A DNA stretch of 64,000 nt. Origin: Cymbidium sinense. Lineage: Eukaryota; Streptophyta; Magnoliopsida; Asparagales; Orchidaceae. The DNA lies in contig CM038217.1 of the NCBI GenBank assembly GCA_021442155.1, forward strand, positions 146,259,143-146,323,142, written 5' to 3'. Within the stretch, counting starts at the first letter, position 1. The number at the start of each line of letters is the position of its first letter. A program made the position numbers and the translations under genes. Under the pieces are notes generated by a model. That model saw nothing but the letters and a program-made list of their open reading frames with translations, had not been told where the DNA came from and ran no database searches. This document shows positions 31,604-44,814 of this stretch, piece after piece.

Positions 31604-33385
31604 CCCATATTTAAATATTTTTATCTAGTTATTTGTCATTTAGATTGTACTTTTGAATGTCTTACTTCAAACAATAAAATATTTAGAACATATTCAAATT
31701 TTCAAAAATCATTTTCCCAATGATAGTTTTACGATAATTTTATAAAAAAAACTACAGCCGATTCAAATAGATCCTAAGGATGTATTTGGGACAGCATTCT
31801 GGCTGCTTTGATTTTTCAGAAAATAGCTAAAAAATAAAACAACTTAGTTTGACTCTTAACTTTTTAGTTTTTTTTTTTCAACAAACTGTTTTGAGAATCA
31901 GAACTGTTATAACTAATTTTTCAAAAAGCTACAGCTGCTCCAAACATATCTTAAATGTTTAAGTGTTCATTAAAATTTAATTGTTTGATGCATGAATACA
32001 TAAAAAAATTTATGTCATATATATGTGATTTTTTTTAATTCTATGTACATTCTTTTCCTATCTTAGACATGGAATAATTTCCCATATATTCCCATACATA
32101 CAAGACAAGACAAATCAATTTTATTGAAATTTGTTTTGAGTGCAAATCACTCTATTTATTTTGTACGAACTTATTTTTTAATTCAATTTTTATTTTAGTT
32201 TCAGGCTTTCAGCGGCATCATACATTAGTTTTTTTGTTTATCCGTTCATTAATTTTGTACTATTTAATACTATTTCAAAAATAACAGTGACATTCAACCT
32301 ATCGCCTTCTGACTTTACATTACTCAATTTATTATATATGCAAGAAAATAATACCATGTAAGATATATGAGGCAATGTTTATTATTATTATTATTATTAT
32401 TTTTGATGTTATGTATTAAGGCATTCATTTTTTTATTTTAGATATATTTATAACTGACGTGACTTTCTACCTCCATGGAACAAAAAAAATAAAAAATACA
32501 TAAATAAATAAATTAATTAAATAAATCTCAAAAGTATAAAAATCATGAAATAAAAGACACTATAATGACATTAACTATAATAGATTAGCTTATTACTATC
32601 AACTGTGTTTTTTTTTTTTTTTTTTTTTTGAAGAATATCTATCCAACACCTCATCCATCTTATGGGTGGAGAACTGTATTGAATATAATTAGAATTAAGA
32701 GTATATTTTGACAACTACTACTGTTGAAAAAATAATATCATAATTGCTACATAAAAAATTATTGTATAAAAAATTACAGTAAATTTTATAAATTTTTTTT
32801 ATTTAAAAAAAAAAACAATAACTCGATCACCGCGTTCAATCAGTTCATGTTAAAAAAATATAATTTCTCACAATCCTCTAAAATGTGGCCAAATGCAGTT
32901 TTCAAAACGATTGCATTTTCACACCACCGTTGCTCTAAATGCAGCCTAAAATGATAAGTAGAACATGATAAAATTTTAAAAACATAAATTAAAAAAAGAT
33001 ATTATTAAGTGAACAATGAGATTAGTGGATTGAAGTCTGAAGAGAAATTAATGAAAAATATATACAAATAATTTGAGCATATAATAAAAAAATAATAATC
33101 CAGCAACAAAGATTAAAAAATAAAATCTGCTATTTTCATTGCACAAATGTTTTGATCTTCTCCCTTCAAAGCAACAAAACAACACTCCCATCCTCCCAAA
33201 CATTCTGCACAAGTAGCAGTAATGAATCAGACTGCGATGAGCTTCTGTACCGCCTACTCTGTACAAGCTCTTTTTTTTCCCACAAATCATATGAATTTAA
33301 ATACAAAAATATCAAAAATAATTCATGTATTAGCAAATCAAAACAAAAGAACATGGTTTCTATTCACAATTGCAGCTAATTCAAA
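31604..33385. other. AT-rich intergenic DNA downstream of the receptor gene
   Basis: No gene seen. It holds a possible small MITE (31,776-31,953), an (ATT)n run at about 32,380-32,400, and a poly-T run at 32,608-32,629. The 3' untranslated part of the receptor pseudokinase gene should lie just left of 33,386. Confidence 0.5.
31776..31953. mobile_element. Possible small MITE, about 178 bp
   Basis: The left end 'AAGGATGTATTTGGGACAGC' is matched by the reverse complement of the right end, 'AAGATATGTTTGGAGCAGC'. A second inverted match (ctttgatttttcagaaaa / ttttcaaaaagct) follows. The flanking TAA/TTA is not a clean direct repeat. Confidence 0.5.
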
Positions 33386-36300
33386 TCAAGTGGACTCACT
33401 AGAAATGATCTCAAGCTCTGCCCACCAGAGAGGAGATAATTTCGGAGATACTGCTTCTGGTGTCATTGAAGTCATCTGCCTCAGCTGGGCGACTACATCA
33501 GCCATTGTTGGTCTCTCCTTCGGCACATGATTTATACAAGACCGGATAATATCACAAATGGCAGTGATATCTTCCTCTCTTACTAATTTAAGAGTTGGAT
33601 CAACTATGCCGTTGAGTGGTCTCTTTCCAGTTAAGTATGACGATGCCCACAGAACAAGCAGGCCGTCATCTTTTGAAAATGGTAGCCTTCCAGATATCAG
33701 CTCCAACAGCATTATGCCGAACTTGTAGACAACGTCTTCCTGATTGGATAATGGTGGTTCGAAGTTATCCGGAATTTCGTAAGACAAGTCGGTTTCTTTC
33801 TCCTCGTTCCAGAACAAAAGATCTGAAATTTTGGCAGCATAGTCTTCGGTTAGGTAGACGATGGAGGAGTTCAAGTTCCTCAGAATTACAGGAGGGTCGA
33901 GCTTTTGCATGTGCTCCAGGCAATATGCTATTCCCATGGCGACCCGTAGCCGAGCAGTCCAGTCCAGAGGTTCTGCTTCTTTTACTGTTTGATTTCAACA
34001 AACCAAGGTTTCTTTCAAGTGATCAGAAAACAAATTAATGATAAGTGTAAAGCTAAAAAATGAGGTTCTTACTATGTAGATGCTCAAAAAGTGTCCCATT
34101 TGGACTGTATTCAAAAACCATCATACGGGTGAAAGGTTCTTGTTCCTCGCAATATCCAATGAGATTCATGAAGTTCTTGTGGTTCACTTTGGACAGGACG
34201 GAGATCTGAAGTCAAATCCAACCGTTAAAAAGCAAAAAATCAAATATGAAATGTATCTGAAGAAATATATACATCAAATTTGACGCACCTTTTCCCTGAA
34301 CAGGGCCTCAGATTGATCAGACCAATCTTTTGCTGACTTGATCAAACTCGAAGTAACTGCTATTTCAACTCCACTTGATAGTGTCCCTTTGTAAAATGAG
34401 CAGCCTGATAAAGTATCAATGATATTGCTGAAATCTTCACAAGCTGTTTCAAGTTCTGATCTTTTAAGCAACGGTACACCTGCCATGGAAGCTGCCGTGA
34501 GATATGGATGAAGAAATTGATTAGAACATCCAGAATACTGAGACAAAAACCAACCTTTAACTAATGCTTTCTGCAACTGTCCACTTAAACCGGTTTTCCA
34601 AGGCATCACAGATCCAACTTTGTTTGTTCGGCAGCAAAGAAAGTATATTGAAAATGCAGAAGCAAATAATAATACTCCAGCTCCAACTGATACATAGATC
34701 ACCCAGTGTGTCTTTTTCTTCTTCTGTGTCTCTGTCGCTTCTGCTGGTTCTGATTCAGAATTAGAATGCTTCGCCAATCTATGAAAAGATTGACTCGGTG
34801 CTGGAGCTGATGAAAATGATTGGGATTTGTCTGGTGATGCAGCTGGAGATGGCGGATCAATAGGTGATAGGGATTGAGCACTAGGAGGTATTAAAGGAAA
34901 TTGGAACCTTGACACTGAAAGTGCAGGGGATGGTGATGGAGAATGAATTGGAGATGGCGATGGAGCAATTTCTTCAATTTCCTCATCTCTAGTACGTTGC
35001 CGCCTTCCACGTAAAGGATGTTCCCTTCTCTGTGTGATATGTTCTTGCAGAAGTCTTCTTATAGTTGCACTTTCAAAGTTCCTATCCGAGATCAGATCAC
35101 CATATTAGCGCATGTTGGAATTATTAAGATGTTTCAGAGAGCATGTTATAAGATTCTAAAGTTAAGGGTAGGACAATGTAACTACAATAAACAATAAAAA
35201 ATGCACCTGAAGCAAACTACTAAATGAGGAAAAAAAATCATAAATGGAACTGAAGTACATCAATTAAATCTACAGATCATATTTTAATTACATTAAAGAT
35301 ATGAAATTTGCTTGAATAGACCTATAAATATGACCTTTTTCTGTACGCAGTGACAAGCATGCTTCCTTACCTGATAAGAAATCGGTGATTAGAACATAAC
35401 ATATCATCATCAACTTGGAAATCAGAAAGTATATCGAGTTCATGAAGTTCTGATGGGATATTGAACCTGTTATTTCCAAGAACACTGAAATAGACACAAT
35501 GTTAGTATTAGAAGGAATAGACGGGAAAAAAAATACTTAAGTGATACAGTCTCTACTTACAGTACTTTCAGGGAAGTAAGCCAGAGAAGCTTAAGAGGAA
35601 AATGTCCGCTGAAATCATTTTGCCCCAAGTCCAACTCCTCCAGTTCACTCAATTCGGTAATTTCTTCAGGTATAGTTCCAAAAAATGAATTGTTGTGTAG
35701 GATACTGATTAATTAATAAATAATAAATAAAATTAGATATATATAAGAAAAACAAAGTAGGACAGAAACAAAGTACCAAATAGAAAATTTTAAAATATTT
35801 GTAATAATTCCCTCTACTTCATTTTACTGTCCAACCTGGACCAAAATAAGTAAGTCGATTATTATTGCTAGTTAGTCTGATATAATAGATGCCAGATGCA
35901 CTAAGAACACTCTTTCTCTGCATAAACGCTCATTTCCATTTCAATTACTCGAAAATAATGCATATGACTCAATCGAACATTCAAATTCAATAGAAAAATT
36001 ACAAATGTTGCTCCAAAAAATTTCATTGATCATCAAAATGCTGATCAAGAACATAATTACTAAGATCAATCATCAAGCTGAAAGATATTATCTTGAATAG
36101 GATAACTTGCTGCTCAATAGATTAGTTCATCCTTTAAGCAATTTGACCGATAACATTAGTTAACAAAGTTTGACACCAATCACTGTAAAATCAAAATTCC
36201 TTTAACAATGAAATCGTTAATAATAAGGGGCTATTTGATTGCCTGCATTTGGAATCTGATGTAAAAGAATCGATGTAAAATAATTGATGTAAAAGTTGTT

Positions 36301-37852
36301 TATAGTTGTTTGGTTGAGAAATTTCTATTGAATTCGTTTTTTTGGTTTGAAATGTAATGTAAATAAATTGAAGATTTGGGCGTCAGCGGTGGGGAGTCTG
36401 GTGCCCTTGCGCAGTGGCCGGCGGCGGGCAGCGGCGGCGGCAGCGGGCGTGGGCGGCGGCAGCGAAGCGCGGCGCCCGCAGAGGCGCCGACCCAACCCCG
36501 CCACATCACTTTATATTGGCCTGTGTATTTGGGTTTGATTTTTCAAATCTATACTACTTTAGTGTATTTGAAATACATTGAAATTTTACTTGAACCAAAC
36601 GCAACAAAATGTTAGCGTCATTTGGAATGGTGCATTCCAAATCCGCTTCTAAACACTAAATGCAGCATTCTTGAGGTGCAACTTTGGACATCTATGAACA
36701 CGAGAATCAAATTATAAATTAAGGAATGCTTACAGCGACTTCAAATTAACAAGTTTTCTGATCTCTGATGTAAGTCTTCCTTCAAGGCAAAGATCTCTCA
36801 AATTCCTGTAGCAGAAATAAAAGATAACGGTAAGAAAGGAAACATAAAACTATAATCCAAAGAAGATTTATTTTTGAGTAAAAGCAGATGCATATATACA
36901 CAGTGACATAAAATCAGAATAAACATTTAAACTACTATGTTCAATTTTAGTTCTCCATCAGCAAAGCAAGAAGCAACAAGATATACTAACATAAGAATGA
37001 AACGCCACAGGCTCAAACATACATTCATAGGCATTCGACTAATATTATAGCTCCTTGCTGAAAAAAAAAATCTAGGTGAATGAAGAAAGCAATATGAGTT
37101 CTCATGCTGATCAGCCAAGCCGATAAAATAAGTGTGTTTAACAAAAAAAGATTAAAATATTACAACAATCCTCCATGCTTATTCAATTATCTTCACCAAC
37201 GGAAAAATTCAAGAGTTACTAAGCTATGCCAACCATAGAAATGTCATCGCTGAGCATTTATCTTATGAAATTCTCATAGTTTTCTATAGAGACTGCGTTC
37301 AACATTCAAGAATTTTGGACTTCAACGTTGAAAAATTATCAACAGAAAGACTAACACAACAAAACTTATAGATTCATTCTTATTGCATTCATTTCTCACC
37401 ATGATTACACCTTCTAAAAACCAATCATCAAGACCCCAATATGATTAAATCTCATCATCATCACCCTCAGCCCAACTATTTTGAATCAACAATAAGATTT
37501 AATTCTATTAACACAACAACAAATATCAGGATATCGACAGATGAAGTAGGATTACTCACAGAGACACAACTCTTCCATCTTCAGAGCAATCTACGCCAAA
37601 CCAGGAACAATGATCAATACCTGGTTTTCCCCAGTTCGAAAGAGCTCCATAAGGATCAAACTCCACCAATTCTCTAAATCTCAATAAAACCCTCCCTGCA
37701 TCCAAGATAAAAACAGTAAAATTCCGACCAAATCCCAAACTAAAAATCCAAAATAACTTGAAAAAGATCATACCATCTTCTTCAAGAGAAACGCAAAGGG
37801 GGAATATCTCGCAGGAGAGAAAACCAGCCACACCAGTAAGGAGCTCATCCAT
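33386..37852 (-). CDS. LRR receptor-like pseudokinase, MRH1/MDIS1 type, nine exons
   Basis: Exons on the minus strand: 37,852-37,774; 37,695-37,560; 36,805-36,734; 35,704-35,561; 35,484-35,371; 35,081-34,555; 34,479-34,289; 34,205-34,073; 33,984-33,386. All introns are GT..AG, and the sum is 1,995 nt (664 residues plus stop). Order: N-terminal hydrophobic segment (MDELLTGVAGFLS...), LRR N-cap (ALSNWGKPG, then a paired-Cys motif), about four LRRs to residue 165, a Ser/Pro-rich linker, a KKKK stop and a membrane span at about 308-330, and a kinase-like domain at about 375-640. The catalytic motifs are degenerate: no GxGxxG, Thr at the VAxK lysine site (EIAVTSS), LRNLNSS in place of HRD..N, and SDLL in place of DFG. 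It therefore probably signals through partners. Arabidopsis relatives act in root-hair growth and in male perception of the LURE pollen-tube guidance peptide. The start is the only in-frame ATG before the first donor site. Confidence 0.9.
34480..34554 (-). other. 75-nt intron that is open in frame
   Basis: Between exons 6 and 7. The donor is AAAG|GTTGG and the acceptor is GGCAG|GTGTACC. Its length is a multiple of three with no in-frame stop, so retention would add 25 residues (starting GWFLSQYSGCS) between the membrane span and the kinase-like domain. Removal restores the family pattern QLQKALVKGVPLLKRSEL. Confidence 0.75.
35705..36733 (-). other. Third intron with a transposon-derived insert
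   Basis: 1,029 bp, the largest intron of the gene. It contains the GC-rich segment at 36,226-36,665 described separately. No exon missed: LRR phases join across it (KSL|ILHNNSF). Confidence 0.75.
36226..36665. mobile_element. GC-rich TIR-type element in the intron
   Basis: The AT-rich arms carry 'tgcatttggaat' and its inverted relatives ('atttggaatg', 'gcattccaaat'). They surround a CGG/CGGCAG-rich core (36,390-36,500). The word 'ccaaatacac(a/c)ggccaatataaag' (reverse complement near 36,508-36,532) is shared with 41,907-41,931, so it belongs to the same family as the element at 41,729-47,181. Ends are approximate. Confidence 0.5.
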
Positions 37853-38347
37853 ATCCTCCTCTCCTCCATCCCAATCAGCTCTTCTCCACCTCTCCAACAA
37901 TCAAAACCCTATCTTTTCCCCAATCGTCGTCGAAAAATAGAAACTTTTTTTTAGTCGGCAAAACTAAATTAAAAATTGAGGAAAGGAGCGACTTTTACCA
38001 TCTCTGGGTAAACTTTCACACGAAACACGGACACAAGCCTCTTCTTTTTATTTTTTTTAAATTTCTTTCATAGCTTAGTAGCCATTGCGCAACTTCGGAG
38101 AAATTGCGAGGGAACCGTGAGTAAAAGGAGGGATGACTGGCCTCTTTTGTCGCCTTAGTGCTAAAATTATAAAAAAAAAAACAACTACATAAAATATTTT
38201 GTTTAAAAATTTATACACATAACACATAATTTTTATATCATTATATATTTAATATCTAAATTTTAATATTTATAAAAATAATATCTTTACTATACTTGAA
38301 AAAATATATTCATTTAAAAAAAATAATATGAATACTATTTTTTTATA

Positions 38348-38429
<82 letters not shown>

Positions 38430-39302
38430 TGTAAATATATAAAAATAAATGTTATGTATATAAATTTCTCAAAATCAAATATAATAGTATTATTTATTTA
38501 TTTATTTATAAAAGCAGATCTTCTCCGTACAAAATCATGAGATTTGAGGCTTAAATTCATGCTTGCGTGCGCGCAAATTTATAATAAAAAATTACTCATA
38601 ATTAAAAAAAATCATTTATTTTCATTTAAATAAAAATTTAATTAATTTATTTAATATTACTATTACTTTTTTCCTTCCATATACTGACCAACGATCAGCC
38701 CTTCTGTTAGAGAATTCCGGTACGTGGCAATCTCGGAAAGTTTGCAGACATGAGAGGCACTACAAACAACATAGCAATCACGAATCAACAGTTGTATTCC
38801 AATTGATTTAAATTGAGAAAGAATCCGTGGCCTTAGTAAATAATAATAATTATTATTATTATTATACAATTTCAAAATATAAGTTAAAAGGGCAATCCTT
38901 ACTCCTGGTAAAGAAAAAAAAAATTTTTTTTAAAATAATTAAAATCGAAGCAAACCGACGCTAGTTGACTTATTGACCGGGTAAGCAATTCGAAAGAGAA
39001 ACAGTTTATATAAATATCAAATAAGTTTTTTTGGGAAAATAATTCAAATAAGTTAAATTTGTTTATTGAAAATATAGAATATCAATTTAAAATTGAGAAA
39101 TTTATTATCTACTCTTATAATTTAATCAAGGAGGTAAATATTACTATAAATTTTAATTTTTTTAATTAAAAATTAAAAATTATAAAAAATTCCATTAATT
39201 AAAGCCAATGAGAAGAATTTTAGGACTATGAAATGCACCATTTATTCATAGAAAAATGATCGATGGTGGTGAAATTGAGAGGTGATTTGAGACTAATATT
39301 TT
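37853..39302. other. Upstream region of the receptor gene and AT-rich spacer
   Basis: 5' leader and promoter of the minus-strand receptor pseudokinase gene. Weak TATA-like AT runs occur near 38,040-38,060, none decisive. An (AT)n microsatellite follows. Beyond 38,430 I see only AT-rich sequence. Confidence 0.5.
38351..38421. repeat. (AT)n microsatellite
   Basis: About 35 AT units, roughly 500 bp upstream of the receptor gene start. Confidence 0.97.
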
Positions 39303-40030
39303 TGATATGGCACTGAAAATTCTACTAGTTGAAATACGAATCTTGATGTTGAAAGTAAACTAATCGAAGTTGAAACTAGTCGAGATCAAACACTTAAAAT
39401 ATCATTGAAAACTTTGGGATATCAGTTAAATCCCTAAATAGCCCTCAAACATGGAGTGTTTATAGTCAAATTGATTGTCTCGACGAGCCGGATCTAATAA
39501 TCCTAAGATCTCACAATTCCGACTTCATTTGAGCATTCAAATACTTAAAATACATCAAATGATCAAAAAAATCATTTTGAGCTATCTGATGAAGTGGAGT
39601 GGTTCGGATTTTGCATGTATTTACAGAGACGTCACTCCTTCAATCTATAAATAACCCCTCATTCCTCATATGAGGGGACTCCAAAGCAAGAGAGAGGAGA
39701 GAGCTCTAAAGCTTGGAGATCCTCCAAGCATAATCGTGCCACCACTCGACGGTCTTCAACCACCGCCACTGATCCTTGCCACTGTCAATCTCTGTCGGTC
39801 TCCATCATGACGACCTTCTTCGTCCGACCTATCGTTTCACCATCATCTGCTACCACTAGAATTACCAAACGGCTACATAATTGTTGTTCTCTCATATACA
39901 ATTCTAATCTATCTAAAAAAATTTTTCTAAAATAGATAAGATGGAAGATTTGGGCTAGCTGCTTTTTTCTCTCTTTCGAGATTTTTCCAAAAAATTTCTG
40001 AGTTTTCTTGTTCATTTAAATATCTCACTG
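39303..40030 (+). repeat. Solo LTR-like copy 2 of family LTR-B
   Basis: It starts TGATATGGCAC, has TATAAATA at 39,646-39,653 followed by 'cccctcattcctcatatgag', and ends near 'gagttttcttgttca'. It aligns with 890-1,590 over its whole length. No interior element on either side. Confidence 0.65.
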
Positions 40031-41728
40031 GATATATAAAAGTAAACTTTCACTCTACCACAACTGATTTTCTAGCACGCAACAATTCTTATTTTCTATA
40101 CAAAGCATTAAAAGTTTGCATATAAATCATCATGTTCCTAATTATTTTTCAAAAGATTAATATGCATACCACACAATTCTTATGCTATTTTACTTTTAAA
40201 AAACTAGCACTAGCTATGTTTTGTGGTAATATTAAAAATTTAAGTGTTGTTTATGTGAAAATTAATGTTTAAGTATTAGATATATAAATGTATAAAATTT
40301 GATATATTTATAAATATATAAGAAAATTAAGTGGTATGCATGTAAATCATTCTTATTTTTAACATTTTAATCATTTTAAACATTATTTTAGGTATTCACA
40401 TCTAAAGTAATAAAGGAAAATCAGATGATTAATTTAGATCAATTGGTTGAACATTTAATATGATTTAGATAATATCACTATCTTAAGTAATGATACTAAA
40501 TGAGTAGTTCTTCAATCACTTAATATATAAGTAAGCTTGGAAGTCCTTGAATCCTTTTTCTTTATGTCTCCCATCTTATATTAAGTCACTAACTCAAGTT
40601 TCAAGAAAAGGTTACTAGCTTAGCCCTTTGACACATGATATCATATCTCTAGCAATTTGAATTATAATAATCATAAAATTTTATATATACATATTTCATG
40701 ATATATATAATATAATTAATATTCAAGATTAAGCATTACATTATATTATTTAGTGCATATAAACTTGTATATAAACTAGAATTAGTAAGGTTAATTAGAA
40801 TGTTTATATTATTATTTTTAAATTATAATAGGCTAAATTTGGATGATTTTGATGATCTTGAAACCGTCATAATAAAATTATCATTTTTAGTATAAATTTA
40901 CATCATTTAATGTCTATTTAATCATTAAAATAATGTCTATATCTTAAATTTATAGCCACATCTACTTTTTGAGTTGATTTAAATACTTTAAAATATTTTA
41001 TTTGTAATTTTTGTTCATCTATGTGAATTTATAATCTAAAAAATGATAAATCTTTATAAGATTGTACCTAATTAGAGGTAGATTTAAATTAATATAGAAA
41101 TTAGGATTTGATTTTTTTTCTTTTATGTATAATTCAGATTTAATGATCACTCAAAACACCTCGGATGAGAATATCTATACTATTATTATATAAGTAGTTT
41201 GTGTTTTTTTCAATATTAAATCCTAATTTCTCATTTTATTTAATTTAATGATTTCAACATTAGCCTTAGAACCAATGGGATGTGAGAATTGCCTCCTTGG
41301 CTCCTTACATATTTATTATGTTATACTTATTAAAGTACCTATTTATTTCTTTGAACTTCACCAAGTCATTCATATTTATCTCTAGCAAATGTAGCTTGAT
41401 CCTTCTACAATATCAAAATTAAATCTTAACTAACCAATACATCAAATTTTAATTTCATTCAAATATATAACTAATGTTTAATATGCCACCTTCTTCTCTT
41501 AGTTTTTCTCACTCATTTTCCATTTAATCTTCTCGTCTTCTCTTCCTATTGGCAGTTCCAATCCCAAGCTCATTCAAAGATGTTGGCTCATTGATATATT
41601 TCAAGAGTTCTCACCCATTCTCTATATATGTTCCATTGATGAACGAGCTCTCATGTGCATCGCTAGCACTCTTTTTATGCCAAGCTATTGGAAAATTTTA
41701 GGAGAAGCTAAAGTTAAATGTTTTTTTA
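40031..41728. other. AT-rich spacer, no gene seen
   Basis: No coding region, RNA gene or clear repeat recognised on either strand. Confidence 0.5.
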
Positions 41729-43986
41729 GAGACTGTTTGGTTGGAATACAAAGTAAAGTAAAGTAAAATAAATATAGGGGTTTTGAAAATTTTGGCATTT
41801 GATTGGAATACAAAGTAAATTAAAAATAAAATAAATGCATTTGGAATTCACTCCTTAGTTATATTTTGGTGTATTTAAAATTCACCCAAATTTGAACGAA
41901 TTCCAAATACACCGGCCAATATAAAGTTGCATGCTTGGTCAGTCACTTGGTCTGTCAAAAAAGCTCGTTGTTCGCGAATAGCTCGTGTTCGGCTTGATAT
42001 TTAGCTCGTGTTCGGCTCGTTCGTTAACTAAATGAGCCGAACACGAACAGATATTTCAAGCTCGATTTATAAATGAGCCGAACAAGAACAATCCTTTGTT
42101 CGATCATGTTCGACTCGATTTAGCTCGAAATAAAAAAAAATTATATTAAATTTTATTTAAAATATAATTTATGTCATTAAATATTTTTAAAAATTATATT
42201 TAATTTAATAATTAAATTAGTTAATAAAATTTTAAATCAAATAAGTTAAAATATATTAATAATTATAATTGTTTGAATTTTTTTAATTATGTTTTAAGTG
42301 AATGAAACTCAGAAATTGCTACCTCAGTGTAGGAGTAGCGGTCTGAGCCATACAATTTAATCCTAGCCATATGAATTTATGTTAACGGCTGTGATTTAAA
42401 ACAATCGAACGATATATGAATCTCTCGACTTCGTTCGCATTGACCACTAACTTTCCTCACTCGACTCATGCCTCTTCTCTTTCCTCTGACTCACTCGACT
42501 TTCTCGCCTAATCTGTAAGTCCCTCGATACGTATTGCTGTTTTATTTAGTTATTCTACTCTTCCTAGCAAGAGTCTTGCGAGTTGTGAGTCTTGCGAGTT
42601 GCAATGGTAATATCTGTAAGCAATAGCTGTACCTCTGGTCGCGATCTCTGGTCTTCTAGGGTTTGGTACCGGACATTATTTTCTTTTTTTTTTTACATCG
42701 GTTTCATGTTAAAAGGGCCTATACCTTCTGGTCATGATATCTGGTTTTCTAGGGTTTGTTACCGGACACTATTTTCTTTTTTCTTTGGTCGTGATCTCTG
42801 GTTTTATTCTTATTTTAAGTAGTTCTTGTTGTTATTAGAGATGCAATGGAGAATCCGAGAATATGCATACTTTTTCCTTTGGGGGGGGGGGGGGTAAGGA
42901 AAACATTTAATTAGCAGCAAATATTTATTCATTGAATGAAAATAAATGCATTACATACCAAGAACAGAGAATATTTCACTGACAACCTTTATTTCACCGT
43001 TAACACATGCGTTGCTTCTTTATGGAAATATAATCCAGGAGTTCATGTTCATCATGCATTTTCGTTAGTTTAGATGTTACATGAGCATATATTTAGACTG
43101 GCTGTATGCTTTCTGCAACTATGGAAACCCCTTAACAATTACATAAGCAGGCTAGAAACTGTTTTAATGTATTTATTCTTATTCTATCAGTCATTTATAT
43201 GATAAAAACAAGGGTTCATTTTAGATTAATTTGATAAATAATGGTGGTCATTTATTTTAACGTGGGATAATGGATGTGTTTCCTATAGAATTTATTACAA
43301 ACTTAGAATTTGTGATTCAAAGGAGAAATCGTTCTATTATTATCCTGAAAAGGCAGTAGTTGGCATGAATGTTTTTAAATTTTTAATTACTGCTATCGTA
43401 GGACTATGTTTATACCAATTATGAAAATGAATTTAAGTAATTATGCATACTATTTCTTTTGCTTGTTACATTCTTTTCCTCAGATTAATTTTTTGAAAGT
43501 AGTGTATTCACTATTGTGAAAGAATGGAAATATGGAATGTGTAAGACCCATTTTCCTCATATTCTTGCTCAGTTGCTCTTGCCGATGCTGATATTAGTTA
43601 TTTTGTAGGGCAAAAATTATGCAATTTGTTCTGTCCAGGAGTTTGTTGGATTTTTATCTAAGTTGGATTTATTTGATAAGTTAATATTTATCCAAAAGCC
43701 TATATTTAGTGATTCTATTCTGATCAATTTATCTCAATGTCATTTTAGCTTGTACTTTTGAATCTAGCGCCATGATATGATTCTTAGCCATCAAGCATCT
43801 TGCATTTGATGTGTCAATGTTAATTTTTAAAGTAGTTACAAGCTAATGATTATGGATTTTTTTTTTTTTTATGAAATGCAAATAAAAGAATAAAATGATG
43901 TTATGGAATGAGGTTGGCCTTCTTTGCTAATGTGGATCCTAATTCCTAACTCGTATTTTATTTTTTATTTTATTTAGTGTGCAGTC

Positions 43987-44588
43987 ATGTTTAATGTGGA
44001 TCATTCTCAGTCTACATCATGTGATAACGATTTAGTTGTAGGTAATGAAATACCAGCTACTTCTTCACAACAAGTTGAATCAGAGGAGCATGTGCTTGAG
44101 ACTACTAGTGCAGATGTTAACCCTAAGAGAGGTAGAAAGAGAGTATCTTCAGTGTATCTTCAATTTTAGGATTTGCTGATTTTATTGTTGCTTCTGGTTC
44201 TATTCAGCCATCAAAATCTAATTTGCAAACCTATTTGGAGGAGGGATTATATTTGAGCAATAATGATTCTTTTGATGTTCTTGAATGGTGGAAGATGAAT
44301 ACTCTCAAGTATCCTATTTTGTCCAAGATGGCTAGGGATGTTTTAACAATTCTCATTACCACCGTTGCATCTGAATCTGCATTTAGTGCTGGTGGTAGAG
44401 TTCTTGATGATTATAGGGGCTCTTTATCACCAAAAATAGCAATGCACTTCTTTGTACAGCTAGTTGGATTAGAGGAGCTTAACCCAATATTAAAGATCCT
44501 TCGGTATTTTCTAACTAAAATTAATCTATTTAATAAATCTGATAAACTTCATTTTCTCATTATCTACTTTTATTTCAGCAAGAGTTAA
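43987..44588 (+). pseudogene. hAT transposase remnant (RICESLEEPER/DAYSLEEPER type)
   Basis: An ATG at 43,987 opens 60 codons with a Ser/Thr-rich start and 'NPKRGRKRVSSVYLQF', which resembles the entry into a BED zinc finger. After a frame change, the C-terminal dimerisation region follows directly from about 44,200: 'NLQTYLEEGLYL', 'FDVLEWWKMNTLKYP', 'LSKMARDVLTI', and 'SESAFSAGGRVLDDYR' followed by 'GSLSP'. These are the most conserved motifs of the hAT C-terminal domain. The zinc finger proper and the catalytic D-D-E core (roughly 400-450 residues in intact proteins) are absent, so this is an internal-deletion derivative. Confidence 0.85.
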
Positions 44589-44814
44589 TGGAGGAGGAGA
44601 ATCTTTATGTGAAACTACTAGAAAATATTTAGCATCGGAGAAGGATACCAAGCATTTTATTACAGACACTTTATTATAGCGGAACAATCTTTAGTATTTC
44701 CAAACCAATTTTAGGTTAGACAATCTTATTCGACACTTTATTATACATTTATACTTATGCTTATGTTACAGGTTGTGCATTTTTAGAATTTTTTGCTATT
44801 TTGCGAACATTGGT

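Noticed and set aside
33616..34038. 140-codon frame on the plus strand
   Set aside because: Antisense shadow of the last two exons of the receptor pseudokinase gene.
42882..42894. G-run and flanking region as a regulatory element
   Set aside because: A single homopolymer in hAT-derived DNA; nothing links it to a gene.
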